DNA of 64,000 bases from Nostoc paludosum FACHB-159 (GTDB lineage Bacteria; Cyanobacteriota; Cyanobacteriia; Cyanobacteriales; Nostocaceae): contig NZ_JACJTU010000025.1 of the NCBI RefSeq assembly GCF_014698835.1, forward strand, positions 1 to 64,000, read 5' to 3'. The notes below the pieces were generated by a model. That model was given only the letters and a program-made list of their open reading frames with translations, made no database searches and had not been told where the DNA came from. Shown piece after piece: positions 43,745 through 52,486 of this stretch. Numbering within the stretch: position 1 is the first letter of the stretch; each line of letters begins with the position of its first letter. The translations under genes and the position numbers were made by a program.

Positions 43745-44005
43745 CTAGCCGCCGCTAACTGGCGGAATTAATACAACTTCATCGCCATCTTGTAAGAGGG
43801 TATCAGGTTCGACAAATATCAGATTAATCCCAAAGCGGGTAACGTTACGCCATTGGGAGAGTTCGGGGTGTTCAGCTATGAGGCGATCGCATATTGCTTT
43901 CACCGGGGTACCATTGGGAAATTCCAGTATCAGTTCTGAAACCTTAAAAGCTTCTTGATAAGCAGCGAACAATTTGACGGTAACGGTGATTGCAGATTTA
44001 GACAT
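43745..44005 (-). CDS. MoaD/ThiS-like sulfur carrier protein
   Basis: 86 residues from ATG 44005. The ubiquitin-like fold starts ITVTVKLFAAYQEAF and ends DGDEVVLIPPVSGG. The C-terminal Gly-Gly is the site adenylated and thiocarboxylated in MoaD and ThiS. The length and LFA-x-Y motif favour MoaD, the small subunit of molybdopterin synthase. No other molybdopterin genes are adjacent, so a different sulfur carrier is possible. An upstream in-frame codon at 44050 would add 15 residues of unlikely sequence. Confidence 0.85.
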   Translation of the reverse strand: MSKSAITVTVKLFAAYQEAFKVSELILEFPNGTPVKAICDRLIAEHPELSQWRNVTRFGINLIFVEPDTLLQDGDEVVLIPPVSGG

Positions 44006-44328
44006 ACAACATACTTTGGCAGGGCCAGCAAGTATTTTAACGCTTGACAAGTACCCTTAATTTTTGAAATTTATTATACATTACTAAGCAGGTGGGCACA
44101 AATCAACATCGAATAATATTGCCACACTTAAGTAATACCCTTAGCTTTATAGGACTGTAATTTAATTTTTGAAAAATTCGCATTCAACTTGAAAAACCTC
44201 CAGCCTCTACTCCCTGCTTCTGGCGCTTGCGTTGCGCTTCTGGTGTCAGAGGGTTCTCTACGAGAGCCAACGCCAACGCCAACGCACACCACGTAGATAA
44301 TTTCAAAAATCAAATATAGCAATCCTAT
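44006..44328. other. Intergenic stretch with interspersed GC-rich repeat
   Basis: About 320 bases between divergent genes. A GC-rich interspersed sequence (about 44210-44295, GCGCTTGCGTTGCGCTTCTG and AGCCAACGCCAACGCCAACG) ends 35 bases before the kinase start. No gene is supported. Confidence 0.5.
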
Positions 44329-46707
44329 ATGAGTTATTGTCTCAATCCTAATTGTCCAAATCCTGCTGATTTAATGAATGCCAACGGTAACATTTTCTGT
44401 CGTAACTGTGGGGCAAGCTTGTTACTAGAAAACAAATACCGAGTAATTAACTTATTAGGTAGTGGAGGTTTTTCTCGGACTTTTGAAGTAGAAGATAATG
44501 GAACAAAAAAAGTACTCAAGGTTTTGAATTTATCTTTATTTAATGATTCAGATAAAAAATCTAAGATAGTTAATTTATTTCAGCGAGAAGCTGAAGTATT
44601 AATTCGTTTAAATCATTCAGGAATTCCTCAAGTTGAGCCAGATGGATATTTTGAATTGAACTTTCCAAATTGTCCAGAGCCACTATACTGCTTGGTAATG
44701 GAAAAAATTGAGGGTTTAAATTTACAACAATGGTTGAAAAATCGCGATCGTAAACCCATCACACTAGAACTAGCGATCGCTTATTTAAAACAAATACTAG
44801 AAATTTTACAGCAAGTTCACGCCCAAGGCTATTTTCATCGGGATATTAAACCAGCCAACATCATGGTTAAACCAGATGGAAAAATTGTTTTAATTGACTT
44901 TGGAGCAGTACGTGATTTAGCACAAACTTATGTGCAAGAAGAAAATGAAAATACCATCGTTGGTACACTGGGTTACTCATCGCCAGAACAAATGAAAGGC
45001 ACAGTAGTGAAGCAATCAGATTTTTTTGCTTTGGGAAGAACTTTTGTGCATTTACTCACTGGAAAGCCACCATTGAATCTGGAAGAAGACCACCAAACAG
45101 GTAAGTTAATTTGGCGCGACCAAGTTATATTTAACTCAAATTATTGGAGAAACTGGTTAGAGAAATTGAGGTGGCGATCGCTTTTCGATTTGCTCGATGA
45201 AATGATGGAGCCATACTGGAAAAATCGTCCAGAAAATACTCAAGTAATTTTACGACGCCTGAATCATCCAATTACTTTACCACGTATTCCTCCTTGGATA
45301 GCTGGTACGGCTATTTTATTTGGAATTGGATTACCTACTAGTTATTGGTATTTCAACGGAGTAAACGGATGTTCAAAAATTTGGCTTAGGAATTTTACCC
45401 AAGACGATCGTATCAGTTGCGGCGAACAAATTCTGTTACCAAATATTAATATGAAAGTAACAGAAAAAGAACAAGGAGTAAAGGCGATCGCGGCAGGAAA
45501 TTATCAAGATGCCATTACTTGGTTAGAGAAGGCGTGGCAAAAAGATCGTGACCCCGAAACTTTGATTTATCTTAATAACAGCCGCTTAGAAGTTGAGAAA
45601 ATTAATGCCTATACTATCGCTGTTGTCGCTCCTCTAGGCAATAATAATGACAACATCAACTCCAGCAAAGAAATATTGCGTGGTGTTGCACAGGCACAAA
45701 ATGAATTTAATCAAAAATATAAAACTCAAAAAATAGGCCTAAAAGTTTTGATTGCTAGTGATAACAATCAAGAACAAGATGCCCAAAAAATAGCAAAAAT
45801 TTTAGTAAATCAACGGGATGTTATAGCTGTTATTGGTCATTTTAGAAGTGACACAACTTTAGTAGCGGTTAAAGTGTATCAAGAACACAATCTATTATTA
45901 GTTTCTGCTACAGCAACATCAGAATCTTTATCTACGTCCTGTAAATCAAATCATCCTAATTGCTTTTTTCGCGTTGTTCCTAGCAATCGTGTCATCGCTC
46001 AAACTTTAGCCGACTACTTAAAGAAAGAAAATAAACTTAAGGCGGCGATATTTTTTAACCCTAATAATAACTATAGTAAATCTCTGCAAGGGCAAATTAA
46101 AGGTAGACTTTCTGAATTAGGTGGAAAAGTAGTAGTAGAGTTACCTTTATATGACAATATAGAATCTACTATCAATCAGGTGAAACAACAAAAAGCAAAT
46201 GTAATTGTTTTATTACCAACTACTGATGGACTAACCTCTGATTCCGCAGTTCAGGTAATTGAATATGCGAAACAAAACAAATATTTAGTAGTTGGTGGTG
46301 ATAGTCTAGACAATAATAAACTTCTCAAAGCATTAGTAGGTAACCAAGCCGGTGCAGTGGTAGCTATACCTTGGCATTCCAGAAGTAATTTGAATCGAGA
46401 TTTTCCTCAAAAAATGGAGAAAACCTGGGAAAAAACAGGTACTTGGTACAGTGCATTATCTTACGATGCAACTCGTGTATTGCTAGCAGGCCTAGAAAAA
46501 ACACCATCATCCAGTCGTGAAAACTTGCAACAAGCGATCGCTCAAACTAATTTTAAAGCAAGTGGCGCCACAGGCTTAATTTCTTTTAAACCAAATGGCG
46601 ATCGGCAACAGGATAATATTCATTTGGTGAAAATCGTACAAAATCCCAATACAGGACATATTGAATTTATACCTTTAGATTTATCAAACCAATTTCCAGG
46701 TGATTAA
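44329..46707 (+). CDS. Ser/Thr protein kinase fused to ABC-type substrate-binding domain
   Basis: 792 residues. A zinc ribbon (CPNPADLMNANGNIFCRNCG, about 9-28) precedes a protein kinase domain (about 34-315) with GSGGFSRTFEV, catalytic FHRDIKPANIMV, DFGAVR and GTLGYSSPEQ. One membrane segment follows (about 324-342, IPPWIAGTAILFGIGLP). The periplasmic half has a short TPR-like part (about 385-420), then a Leu/Ile/Val-binding-type receptor domain (about 430-780; YTIAVVAPLG, VIAVIGHFRSDTT and LLVSATATSES). The natural reading is a transmembrane receptor in which an extracytoplasmic amino-acid or similar ligand controls kinase activity. This architecture is known in cyanobacteria, with ligand undetermined. 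Confidence 0.93.
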   Translation: MSYCLNPNCPNPADLMNANGNIFCRNCGASLLLENKYRVINLLGSGGFSRTFEVEDNGTKKVLKVLNLSLFNDSDKKSKIVNLFQREAEVLIRLNHSGIPQVEPDGYFELNFPNCPEPLYCLVMEKIEGLNLQQWLKNRDRKPITLELAIAYLKQILEILQQVHAQGYFHRDIKPANIMVKPDGKIVLIDFGAVRDLAQTYVQEENENTIVGTLGYSSPEQMKGTVVKQSDFFALGRTFVHLLTGKPPLNLEEDHQTGKLIWRDQVIFNSNYWRNWLEKLRWRSLFDLLDEMMEPYWKNRPENTQVILRRLNHPITLPRIPPWIAGTAILFGIGLPTSYWYFNGVNGCSKIWLRNFTQDDRISCGEQILLPNINMKVTEKEQGVKAIAAGNYQDAITWLEKAWQKDRDPETLIYLNNSRLEVEKINAYTIAVVAPLGNNNDNINSSKEILRGVAQAQNEFNQKYKTQKIGLKVLIASDNNQEQDAQKIAKILVNQRDVIAVIGHFRSDTTLVAVKVYQEHNLLLVSATATSESLSTSCKSNHPNCFFRVVPSNRVIAQTLADYLKKENKLKAAIFFNPNNNYSKSLQGQIKGRLSELGGKVVVELPLYDNIESTINQVKQQKANVIVLLPTTDGLTSDSAVQVIEYAKQNKYLVVGGDSLDNNKLLKALVGNQAGAVVAIPWHSRSNLNRDFPQKMEKTWEKTGTWYSALSYDATRVLLAGLEKTPSSSRENLQQAIAQTNFKASGATGLISFKPNGDRQQDNIHLVKIVQNPNTGHIEFIPLDLSNQFPGD

Positions 46708-46831
46708 ATTATAGGTTATTTACAAGCAAAAACTCATAATATAGGAAATATTAAAAACACAAAAAATCTATTACACACTTTTATATGATTGCTCAATTCC
46801 GGAATTTAAAGAATATATCTTAATCTAGCAA

Positions 46832-46993
46832 GATTACCACGACGTTATGCAATATGTGAAAACTGACATAAGTCAATGGTTAGTTACTGAAATTGAAGGT
46901 GAATCTGCAACTTTATTATTGCAAACTCTTGATTTTTAAATTCAACTTAGCGACCTTGATGAGCAAGTAAATTCTGCTGACACCGCTCAATAA
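46832..46993 (+). pseudogene. Possible gene remnant with premature stop
   Basis: One frame reads DYHDVMQYVKTDISQWLVTE, then IEGESATLLLQTLDF, a TAA at 46937, and continues without shift as IQLSDLDEQVNSADTAQ to a second TAA at 46991. The character on both sides of the stop is protein-like, so this looks like the C-terminal end of a decayed gene. I do not recognise the family. An ATG at 46847 could still express 30 residues. Confidence 0.3.
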
Positions 46994-47014
46994 AATTAAT
47001 ATTTTTTACTTGAG

Positions 47015-47042
47015 ATTCCCGATTTTTCTAAAAAATCGGGAA
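47015..47042. terminator. Strong hairpin terminator
   Basis: Arms ATTCCCGATTTTT and AAAAAATCGGGAAT around CT, followed by TTTTATTTTT. It is effective on the plus strand, just after the gene remnant. Confidence 0.85.
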
Positions 47043-47206
47043 TTTTATTTTTCGGAACGCTTTAACTCGAAGGATTCCAGAGTTAGAAATCAAAATGCAG
47101 CTTTTGGTTGAAAATCGAGCTTGCTATAATTTATTGATTTTCTTAGTGGTTTTGAGGTTTGGTTATCAAAGAACTCTGGCCGATCAATTCTGAATTGAGA
47201 ATTCCG

Positions 47207-47581
47207 TCATTCATCTATGCGTAAAAGCTTGCGATAAAATCCCTGTGAAAAATCGGTAGCACGATAACGTTTATAGTTTTCCATAAGTTCAATTAAATAA
47301 TTAATAAACTCAAAACTCGCCATCATCAGTTCGTAACTCAGTTCAGCATTGCCATCAAACTGTACTCGACAACGCGTTAAATCTGAAGGTAGGGTAGCAA
47401 CATTCCAAGAAGCAACAAAAGGGACATGTTCGCTAGCTTCTATTTTTCGATGTCCCTCCAAAACCCCTTTTTGATAAAGACTAATGGCAAAAGGTAAAAG
47501 ATTCCTTTTAGCACCCTGAACGTAAGGTAAGTAAACACTGGCTTGTTGTTGAGTAGCTGGTTGGAGTTGCTCAATAGACAT
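47207..47581 (-). CDS. ebsA: Probable EbsA, type IV pilus-related protein
   Basis: 124 residues, conserved only in cyanobacteria as far as I recall. The sequence SVYLPYVQGAKRNLLPFAIS, then YQKGVLEGHRKIE, and VASWNVATLPSDLTRCRVQF matches my memory of EbsA. That protein acts with pilus components and is needed for type IV pilus assembly and control of biofilm formation in Synechococcus. No membrane segment is seen. The name rests on recall of the family pattern. It stands alone on the minus strand. Confidence 0.6.
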   Translation of the reverse strand: MSIEQLQPATQQQASVYLPYVQGAKRNLLPFAISLYQKGVLEGHRKIEASEHVPFVASWNVATLPSDLTRCRVQFDGNAELSYELMMASFEFINYLIELMENYKRYRATDFSQGFYRKLLRIDE

Positions 47582-48271
47582 TATTCAATACTCCTCAAGT
47601 TAGTTGGCAACTGGCGATAGGCTCTTAGTAGTATTCCCAAAAAATGTCTCTAAGGCACATAGTAGGGAATAGGGCATGGGTCATAGAAGATGGGGGAGTG
47701 TGGGGAGTGTGGGGAGAGAGGGGAGTGTGGGGAGATGGGGAAAAAGAGAATTTATGCTTCCCTTTCCTCCCACACCTCCCACACCTCCCCATGCCCAATG
47801 CCCCATACCCAATAAATGAAGTTACTGCTAAGAAATATTAAAATTTCGGTTACAATAAGGCTGCATTAACTTTTATCGAAGTTGGGGGCAATACACTAAA
47901 AAATCCCTGCTATAAAGTGGTGGATGCGGTTATTGCTGTTTGTTCCCAGAATAAAGTGCTGCTGCCTTGCGATCGCTTCGCCTAAACTAGAGTTTCCATT
48001 GGTGAAGCTCCATACTCTACAAGCTTCCTGGCTAAGAGCCTATTAAAGGAATCAAGCTTGCGTCTAAGAGTGGCAAATGTGGTTAATGTTAAGGGAATTA
48101 AACACAGTGGCAGTGACAAAAATGGTAGTCCCAGAAGCTCTAGGCTAAGGGATAGTGGGTGTTACAGTTTACCCATTCCGAGTTAATATCGGGAAAAGTA
48201 GTTAGGGATATTTGTCCGTAAAATTACTAACTGTAGACAAATAGTGGTTTTTGAATCAAGCAACGCAACCT
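47582..48271. repeat. Intergenic stretch with repeat cassette B (two 9-bp units)
   Basis: At about 47665-47815 lies the shortest of three cassettes: GGGGGAGTGTGGGGAGTGTG, the shared core AGAGAATTTATGCTTCCC, and only two CTCCCACAC units (47767-47784) before CCATGCCCAATGCCCC. The remaining 430 bases (47830-48271) upstream of the glucosyltransferase show no gene or clear operator. Confidence 0.8.
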
Positions 48272-49678
48272 ATGCCAGCGAATTCCTGGCCCGAAAAAGA
48301 TTCTTATCAAGAGCTTGATCCACTCAACTCCTTGTTGTCTGACCTCTCAGTAGATGAGGAGTCTGTGTTAGAGACAGAATCTGTGTCTCTACCATCCCGG
48401 TTTCAAGGCCGTAGACGTAAAGCAGCTCTGGTCTTGACTATCGTCTGGAGTGGCACGATCGCTCTGCATTTAGTTTCTTGGGCATCCATATTCATATTAG
48501 GATTGACCACCGTTTTAGGTCTTCATGCTTTGGTGGTAGTGTTTACTAAACCTCGTCGCTCACCAAAAGAAATGCAGGGAGATTATCCCTATGTATCTGT
48601 GTTAGTGGCTGCGAAAAATGAGGAAGCGGTAATTGGTAAATTAGCCCAAAATCTTTGTAATCTGGACTATCCAGATGGCAAATACGAAGTATGGATAATT
48701 GACGATCGCAGCACTGATAATACGCCCCATTTATTAGCAGAATTACAGCACAAATATGACAAACTCAAAGTACTTACCCGCTCAGCAGACGCTGGTGGCG
48801 GTAAGTCAGGGGCGTTGAATCAAGTACTACCGCTCTCCAAGGGCGAAATCATTGCAGTATTTGATGCTGATGCCCAAGTAACACCAGATTTATTATCACA
48901 GGTAATACCTTTATTCCAAAGGGAAAATGTCGGGGCGGTGCAAGTGCGAAAAGCGATCGCCAACGCCAAAGAAAATTTTTGGACTAAGGGTCAAATGGCA
49001 GAAATGGCACTTGATACCTGGTTTCAGCAACAACGGACAGCCCTTGGTGGAATTGGCGAACTGCGCGGCAATGGTCAATTTGTCAGGCGTTCAGCTTTAC
49101 AAAGCTGTGGTGGCTGGAATGAAGAAACCATTACCGATGACTTGGATTTAACAATCCGCTTGCATTTGGAAAAATGGGATATTGAGTGTGTTTTTCATCC
49201 AGCAGTGCAAGAAGAAGGAGTGACAAAAGCAGTTGCACTCTGGCATCAGCGTAACCGTTGGGCAGAAGGCGGATATCAGCGCTACTTGGATTATTGGGAT
49301 TTAATTCTCAAAAATCGCATGGGAACCCGCAAAAGCTGGGATTTGCTGATGTTTATGCTGATTATGTACATTTTGCCCACAGCAGCAGTACCAGATTTAT
49401 TAATGGCGATCGCTCGTCATCGTCCACCAATATTAAGCCCCATCACAACCTTATCCGTCAGCATGTCGATGGTAGGCATGTTTACAGGCTTGAGACGGAT
49501 ACGTCAAGATCGAGAATTTTCATTTTCTACGTATTTTACCTTACTACTACAGACTATACGCGGCAGTTTATACATGTTGCATTGGCTAGTAGTTATGAGC
49601 AGTACAACCGCCCGTATGTCCATCAGACCAAAGCGCCTGAAATGGGTGAAAACCTTGCATACTGGGGTTGGGGAATAG
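48272..49678 (+). CDS. mgdA: GT2 glycosyltransferase, probable beta-monoglucosyldiacylglycerol synthase
   Basis: 468 residues from ATG 48272 (TTG 48251 also in frame). Two N-terminal membrane segments (about 55-95) precede a GT2 domain: VSVLVAAKNEEAVIGKL, the DDRSTDN motif, FDADAQ (metal site), ITDDLDLTIRLH and the QRNRW acceptor motif. Two or more C-terminal membrane segments follow. The pattern fits the cyanobacterial enzyme that adds glucose to diacylglycerol as the first step of galactolipid synthesis, here assigned from memory of that family. A cellulose-synthase-like enzyme is the alternative. Its TAG stop is the AATAGGGCAT of repeat cassette C, so the last residues (TGVGE) come from repeat-like sequence. 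Confidence 0.8.
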   Translation: MPANSWPEKDSYQELDPLNSLLSDLSVDEESVLETESVSLPSRFQGRRRKAALVLTIVWSGTIALHLVSWASIFILGLTTVLGLHALVVVFTKPRRSPKEMQGDYPYVSVLVAAKNEEAVIGKLAQNLCNLDYPDGKYEVWIIDDRSTDNTPHLLAELQHKYDKLKVLTRSADAGGGKSGALNQVLPLSKGEIIAVFDADAQVTPDLLSQVIPLFQRENVGAVQVRKAIANAKENFWTKGQMAEMALDTWFQQQRTALGGIGELRGNGQFVRRSALQSCGGWNEETITDDLDLTIRLHLEKWDIECVFHPAVQEEGVTKAVALWHQRNRWAEGGYQRYLDYWDLILKNRMGTRKSWDLLMFMLIMYILPTAAVPDLLMAIARHRPPILSPITTLSVSMSMVGMFTGLRRIRQDREFSFSTYFTLLLQTIRGSLYMLHWLVVMSSTTARMSIRPKRLKWVKTLHTGVGE

Positions 49679-49865
49679 GGCATGGGGCATGGGAGATGGG
49701 GGAGTGTGGGGAGTGTGGGGAGAGAGGGGAGTGTGGGGAGATGGGGAAAAAGAGAATTTATGCTTCCCTTTCCTCCCACACCTCCCACACCTCCCACACC
49801 TCCCACACCTCCCACACCTCCCACACCTCCCACACTTCCTGCTTGCCCAATGCCCAATGCCCAAT
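49670..49865. repeat. G-rich/C-rich repeat cassette C, seven 9-bp units
   Basis: GGGAATAGGGCATGGGGCAT, the G-rich arm, the core AGAGAATTTATGCTTCCC, and seven CTCCCACAC units (49773-49835), then TTCCTGCTTGCCCAATGCCC. It exactly fills the space between the convergent glucosyltransferase and dnaX stops. Confidence 0.9.
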
Positions 49866-52055
49866 TTATTCATCATCAACTTCTGATTCTTCTACCCATT
49901 CAGGTGTAGGCATAGAATCAGAAAATTCTGTTGAATCATCTGTGAAGCGGATAATTTGACCGTTGAAAAATTCTGCTAAACGTTGAGCTGCGATCGCCAC
50001 TTCATCCGGTTCCCAATTAGGTGGGGGTGTTTGGGTTAGTGGAGGAGGCACAGGTTTTACACCATTTCCATTCACGCCATTGCCATTTCTGGATGCTGAC
50101 TCGGTTTTTACTGATGGTGTTGGTGCTGGTTGTGGAGTAGCTGGCTGTGGTACTGGTGCTGAAGGCGGAATTTGCCCATTGGAAATGGGAGTAGGTGGTT
50201 GCTGAGGGCGAGTAGAATCTTGCCGTACTGGAGCTTTTTTAGCTGGGGTAGAGTTTAATGAAGTTCCTTTTTCTAGATTTACCTTAACTTCACGTTGAAA
50301 AGTCTGCTGGAAAGCCTTGACAATTATAGGTAGATCGGATTTAACTTTTTCATACCATGCCTGTTTGATGGCAATATGAGCCACTGCACCATCGAACTCT
50401 ATAAGTTGGCACATTTGACGTAGCAGTTCTCGCCTTGAGATTGGTTGGAAGTTAGCGAGTACCTGCTGCCAAACTTGAGTTAAGTCGTATTGCGGCGTTT
50501 CAACAACTTCTGAGGAGGTAGCTGGTTCACTTTTCTCAGAGGGTAAGGGTTCTGGGGTTAGTGATGAAACCGAGTTATTAGCAGAATTGTGATTTGTTTG
50601 CCTATCATCTGGGCTAAGTGATTTCACCGAGTGATTTGGGGCAGCTTGTTGATTATGCTTCTCTGAATTGTGATTTGTTTGCCGTTCATCTGGCGTAGAT
50701 GATTTCACAGCGCCATTTGGGGCAGCTTGTTGATTATGCTTCTCTGAATTGTGGTTTGTTTGCCGTTCATCTGGCGTAGATGATGTCACAGCGTGATTTG
50801 GGGCAGCTGGTTGATGATGGTTTCCAGAATTACGATCTGTTTGCCCATTAGTTAAAGGTATGGAAGAGGCTGAATGATTTTGGGCAACTGCTGGAGGATG
50901 CTTTGGAGATACAGCAGGTGTATTAACTTGCAATGGTAAACTTGGGGCTTGTGGCTGAATATTCGTTGCACTGGGTAACAGTCCTAATATTGTTACCTCC
51001 AACCACAAACGCGGCTGGGTGCTGTTTTTGATTTGCACTTCAGCTGTTCGTAGGTGTTCTTGTCCTGCCAAAATCGTGCTCATGTGCCAGTTTTGGGCAA
51101 ACTCCACCAGTGCATTCCAAGTTTGCTGAGTACAAGCAACTAAATCGTGGCGATTGGGTGCTGTTTTGGCAATCAGTAAATCGCGGTAAAAAGCGGCGAG
51201 ATTTTGCAGAATAGTCAGCGGTTCTCGACCGCGATCTAAAATGTGGAGGGTATAGTCGAGAACTGCTTCTGGTTTGTCTTGAGCGATCGCATTTAACAGC
51301 TTTAATAAGTCTTGTTCGCTTACCGTCCCTACCAAATCCCAAACTTTATCAGGCGTCACTTCACCTGGTAATAAAGCCAATTGGTCTAGCAAACTTTCGG
51401 CATCCCGTAAACCCCCCTGAGAAAGTTGGGCTACCAAAGTTACAGCATCGGGTGAAATATTAATGTTTTCTTTAGAGGCGATCGCAATTAAATGCTTAAC
51501 CATCGCCTCTAGCTGAATACGTCTAAAATCAAACCGCTGACAACGTGAAATAATTGTCGGTAACACCCGTTGTGGGTCTGTTGTTGCCAATACAAAAACT
51601 ACGTGCTTTGGCGGTTCTTCTAGTGTTTTTAATAACGCGTTGAATGCCTGATTACTGAGCATGTGGCATTCATCAATTACATAAACCTTATAGCGACACT
51701 GCACAGGAGCAAACTGAGCTTTTTCAATCAACTCCCGGATATTATCGACACCAGTGTTGCTAGCCGCATCGATTTCAATTACGTCTAAGGAATAGCCTTT
51801 AGTAATTCCCTGACAAACATCACAAACACCGCAGGGGTCGGCGGTGGGCTTGTCACTTTTGAGACAATTTAGAGACTTAGCCAGAATTCGAGCACTAGAA
51901 GTTTTCCCCGTACCTCTAGGCCCGGTGAATAAATAGGCGGGGGCGATTTTGGATGTGCCGATCGCATTGGTGAGGGTGGTGGCGATCGCCTCTTGACCTA
52001 CCAGTTGAGCAAAACTCTTGGGGCGATACTTATGGTGCAGGGGTTCGTAAGACAT
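49866..52055 (-). CDS. dnaX: DNA polymerase III gamma/tau subunit
   Basis: 729 residues. The clamp-loader ATPase (about 1-235) has FTGPRGTGKTSSARILAKSL (Walker A), the zinc module CGVCDVC, Walker B VYVIDECHML and sensor 1 VLATTDPQRVLP. Domain III follows (to about 360). The tau-like region (360-729) is Pro/Asn/Gln-rich and holds an 81-bp repeat coding a 27-residue unit (see 50590-50840). A conserved C-terminal domain (about 530-600, QVLANFQPISRRELLRQMCQ) may bind polymerase. There is no intein, unlike some cyanobacterial dnaX genes. It couples the clamp loader to the replicase. Confidence 0.96.
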   Translation of the reverse strand: MSYEPLHHKYRPKSFAQLVGQEAIATTLTNAIGTSKIAPAYLFTGPRGTGKTSSARILAKSLNCLKSDKPTADPCGVCDVCQGITKGYSLDVIEIDAASNTGVDNIRELIEKAQFAPVQCRYKVYVIDECHMLSNQAFNALLKTLEEPPKHVVFVLATTDPQRVLPTIISRCQRFDFRRIQLEAMVKHLIAIASKENINISPDAVTLVAQLSQGGLRDAESLLDQLALLPGEVTPDKVWDLVGTVSEQDLLKLLNAIAQDKPEAVLDYTLHILDRGREPLTILQNLAAFYRDLLIAKTAPNRHDLVACTQQTWNALVEFAQNWHMSTILAGQEHLRTAEVQIKNSTQPRLWLEVTILGLLPSATNIQPQAPSLPLQVNTPAVSPKHPPAVAQNHSASSIPLTNGQTDRNSGNHHQPAAPNHAVTSSTPDERQTNHNSEKHNQQAAPNGAVKSSTPDERQTNHNSEKHNQQAAPNHSVKSLSPDDRQTNHNSANNSVSSLTPEPLPSEKSEPATSSEVVETPQYDLTQVWQQVLANFQPISRRELLRQMCQLIEFDGAVAHIAIKQAWYEKVKSDLPIIVKAFQQTFQREVKVNLEKGTSLNSTPAKKAPVRQDSTRPQQPPTPISNGQIPPSAPVPQPATPQPAPTPSVKTESASRNGNGVNGNGVKPVPPPLTQTPPPNWEPDEVAIAAQRLAEFFNGQIIRFTDDSTEFSDSMPTPEWVEESEVDDE
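50590..50840 (-). repeat. 81-bp coding repeat in the dnaX linker
   Basis: A 27-residue unit containing SEKHNQQAAPN and KSSTPDERQTNHN occurs about three times, with diverged ends (GNHHQPAAPNHAVTSSTPDE at the start, KSLSPDDRQTNHN at the end). The two central copies are nearly identical in DNA, so expansion was recent. It lies in a disordered linker, so copy number can probably vary without loss of function. Confidence 0.85.
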
Positions 52056-52486
52056 GGAAATATGGACTTCAATGCCTTTTAACGTTGATTAATAGCACCG
52101 AGTCGAATTTGGGATTCAATTATTTTAATCTCTTGCACCTGCTTTATTTGTCGATGTTGCCATACCAATTGCACTATATTTAATCTGTAAATTTTGGCAC
52201 TAAGAGAAGCAAGCCAAGAGAACATATTTTTATGATTTCACCATCGATGCATCCGAATTATAGCATACCATTTAGTACATTTGTTCTAAAAATTGGGCAT
52301 TGGGCATGGGGAAAGGGGTAAGGGGAAAAGGGGAAAGATTAAATTTATTCCTTTTCCCTTTAACCTTTAACCTTTTCCCCTGCTCCCCCTGCCCCCTACC
52401 CCCTTGCCCGAATCCCGAATTTTCTTGACGGAAGTAACGCCATAGCGCAATGCGATCGCTACAATCTTAAAGATAAACAACACTCA
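52056..52486. repeat. Intergenic stretch with purine-rich inverted repeat
   Basis: Between divergent genes. At about 52297-52420, TTGGGCATGGGGAAAGGGG and AAGGGGAAAAGG are followed by CCTTTTCCCTTTAACC and CCCCTGCTCCCCCTGCCCCC, which can fold back. It is one of few repeat copies here that lies at gene 5' ends rather than 3' ends. No gene is seen. Confidence 0.6.

Larger units (their letters stand above)
46708..47206. other. Intergenic stretch with gene remnant and terminator
   Basis: Nothing intact is seen. It contains the remnant at 46832-46993 and the hairpin at 47015-47042, listed separately. The last 160 bases before the EbsA-like stop show no feature. Confidence 0.5.

Noticed and set aside
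49866..52055. Intein in dnaX, as known in some cyanobacteria
   Set aside because: The clamp-loader motifs run without interruption and no intein splice motifs are seen.
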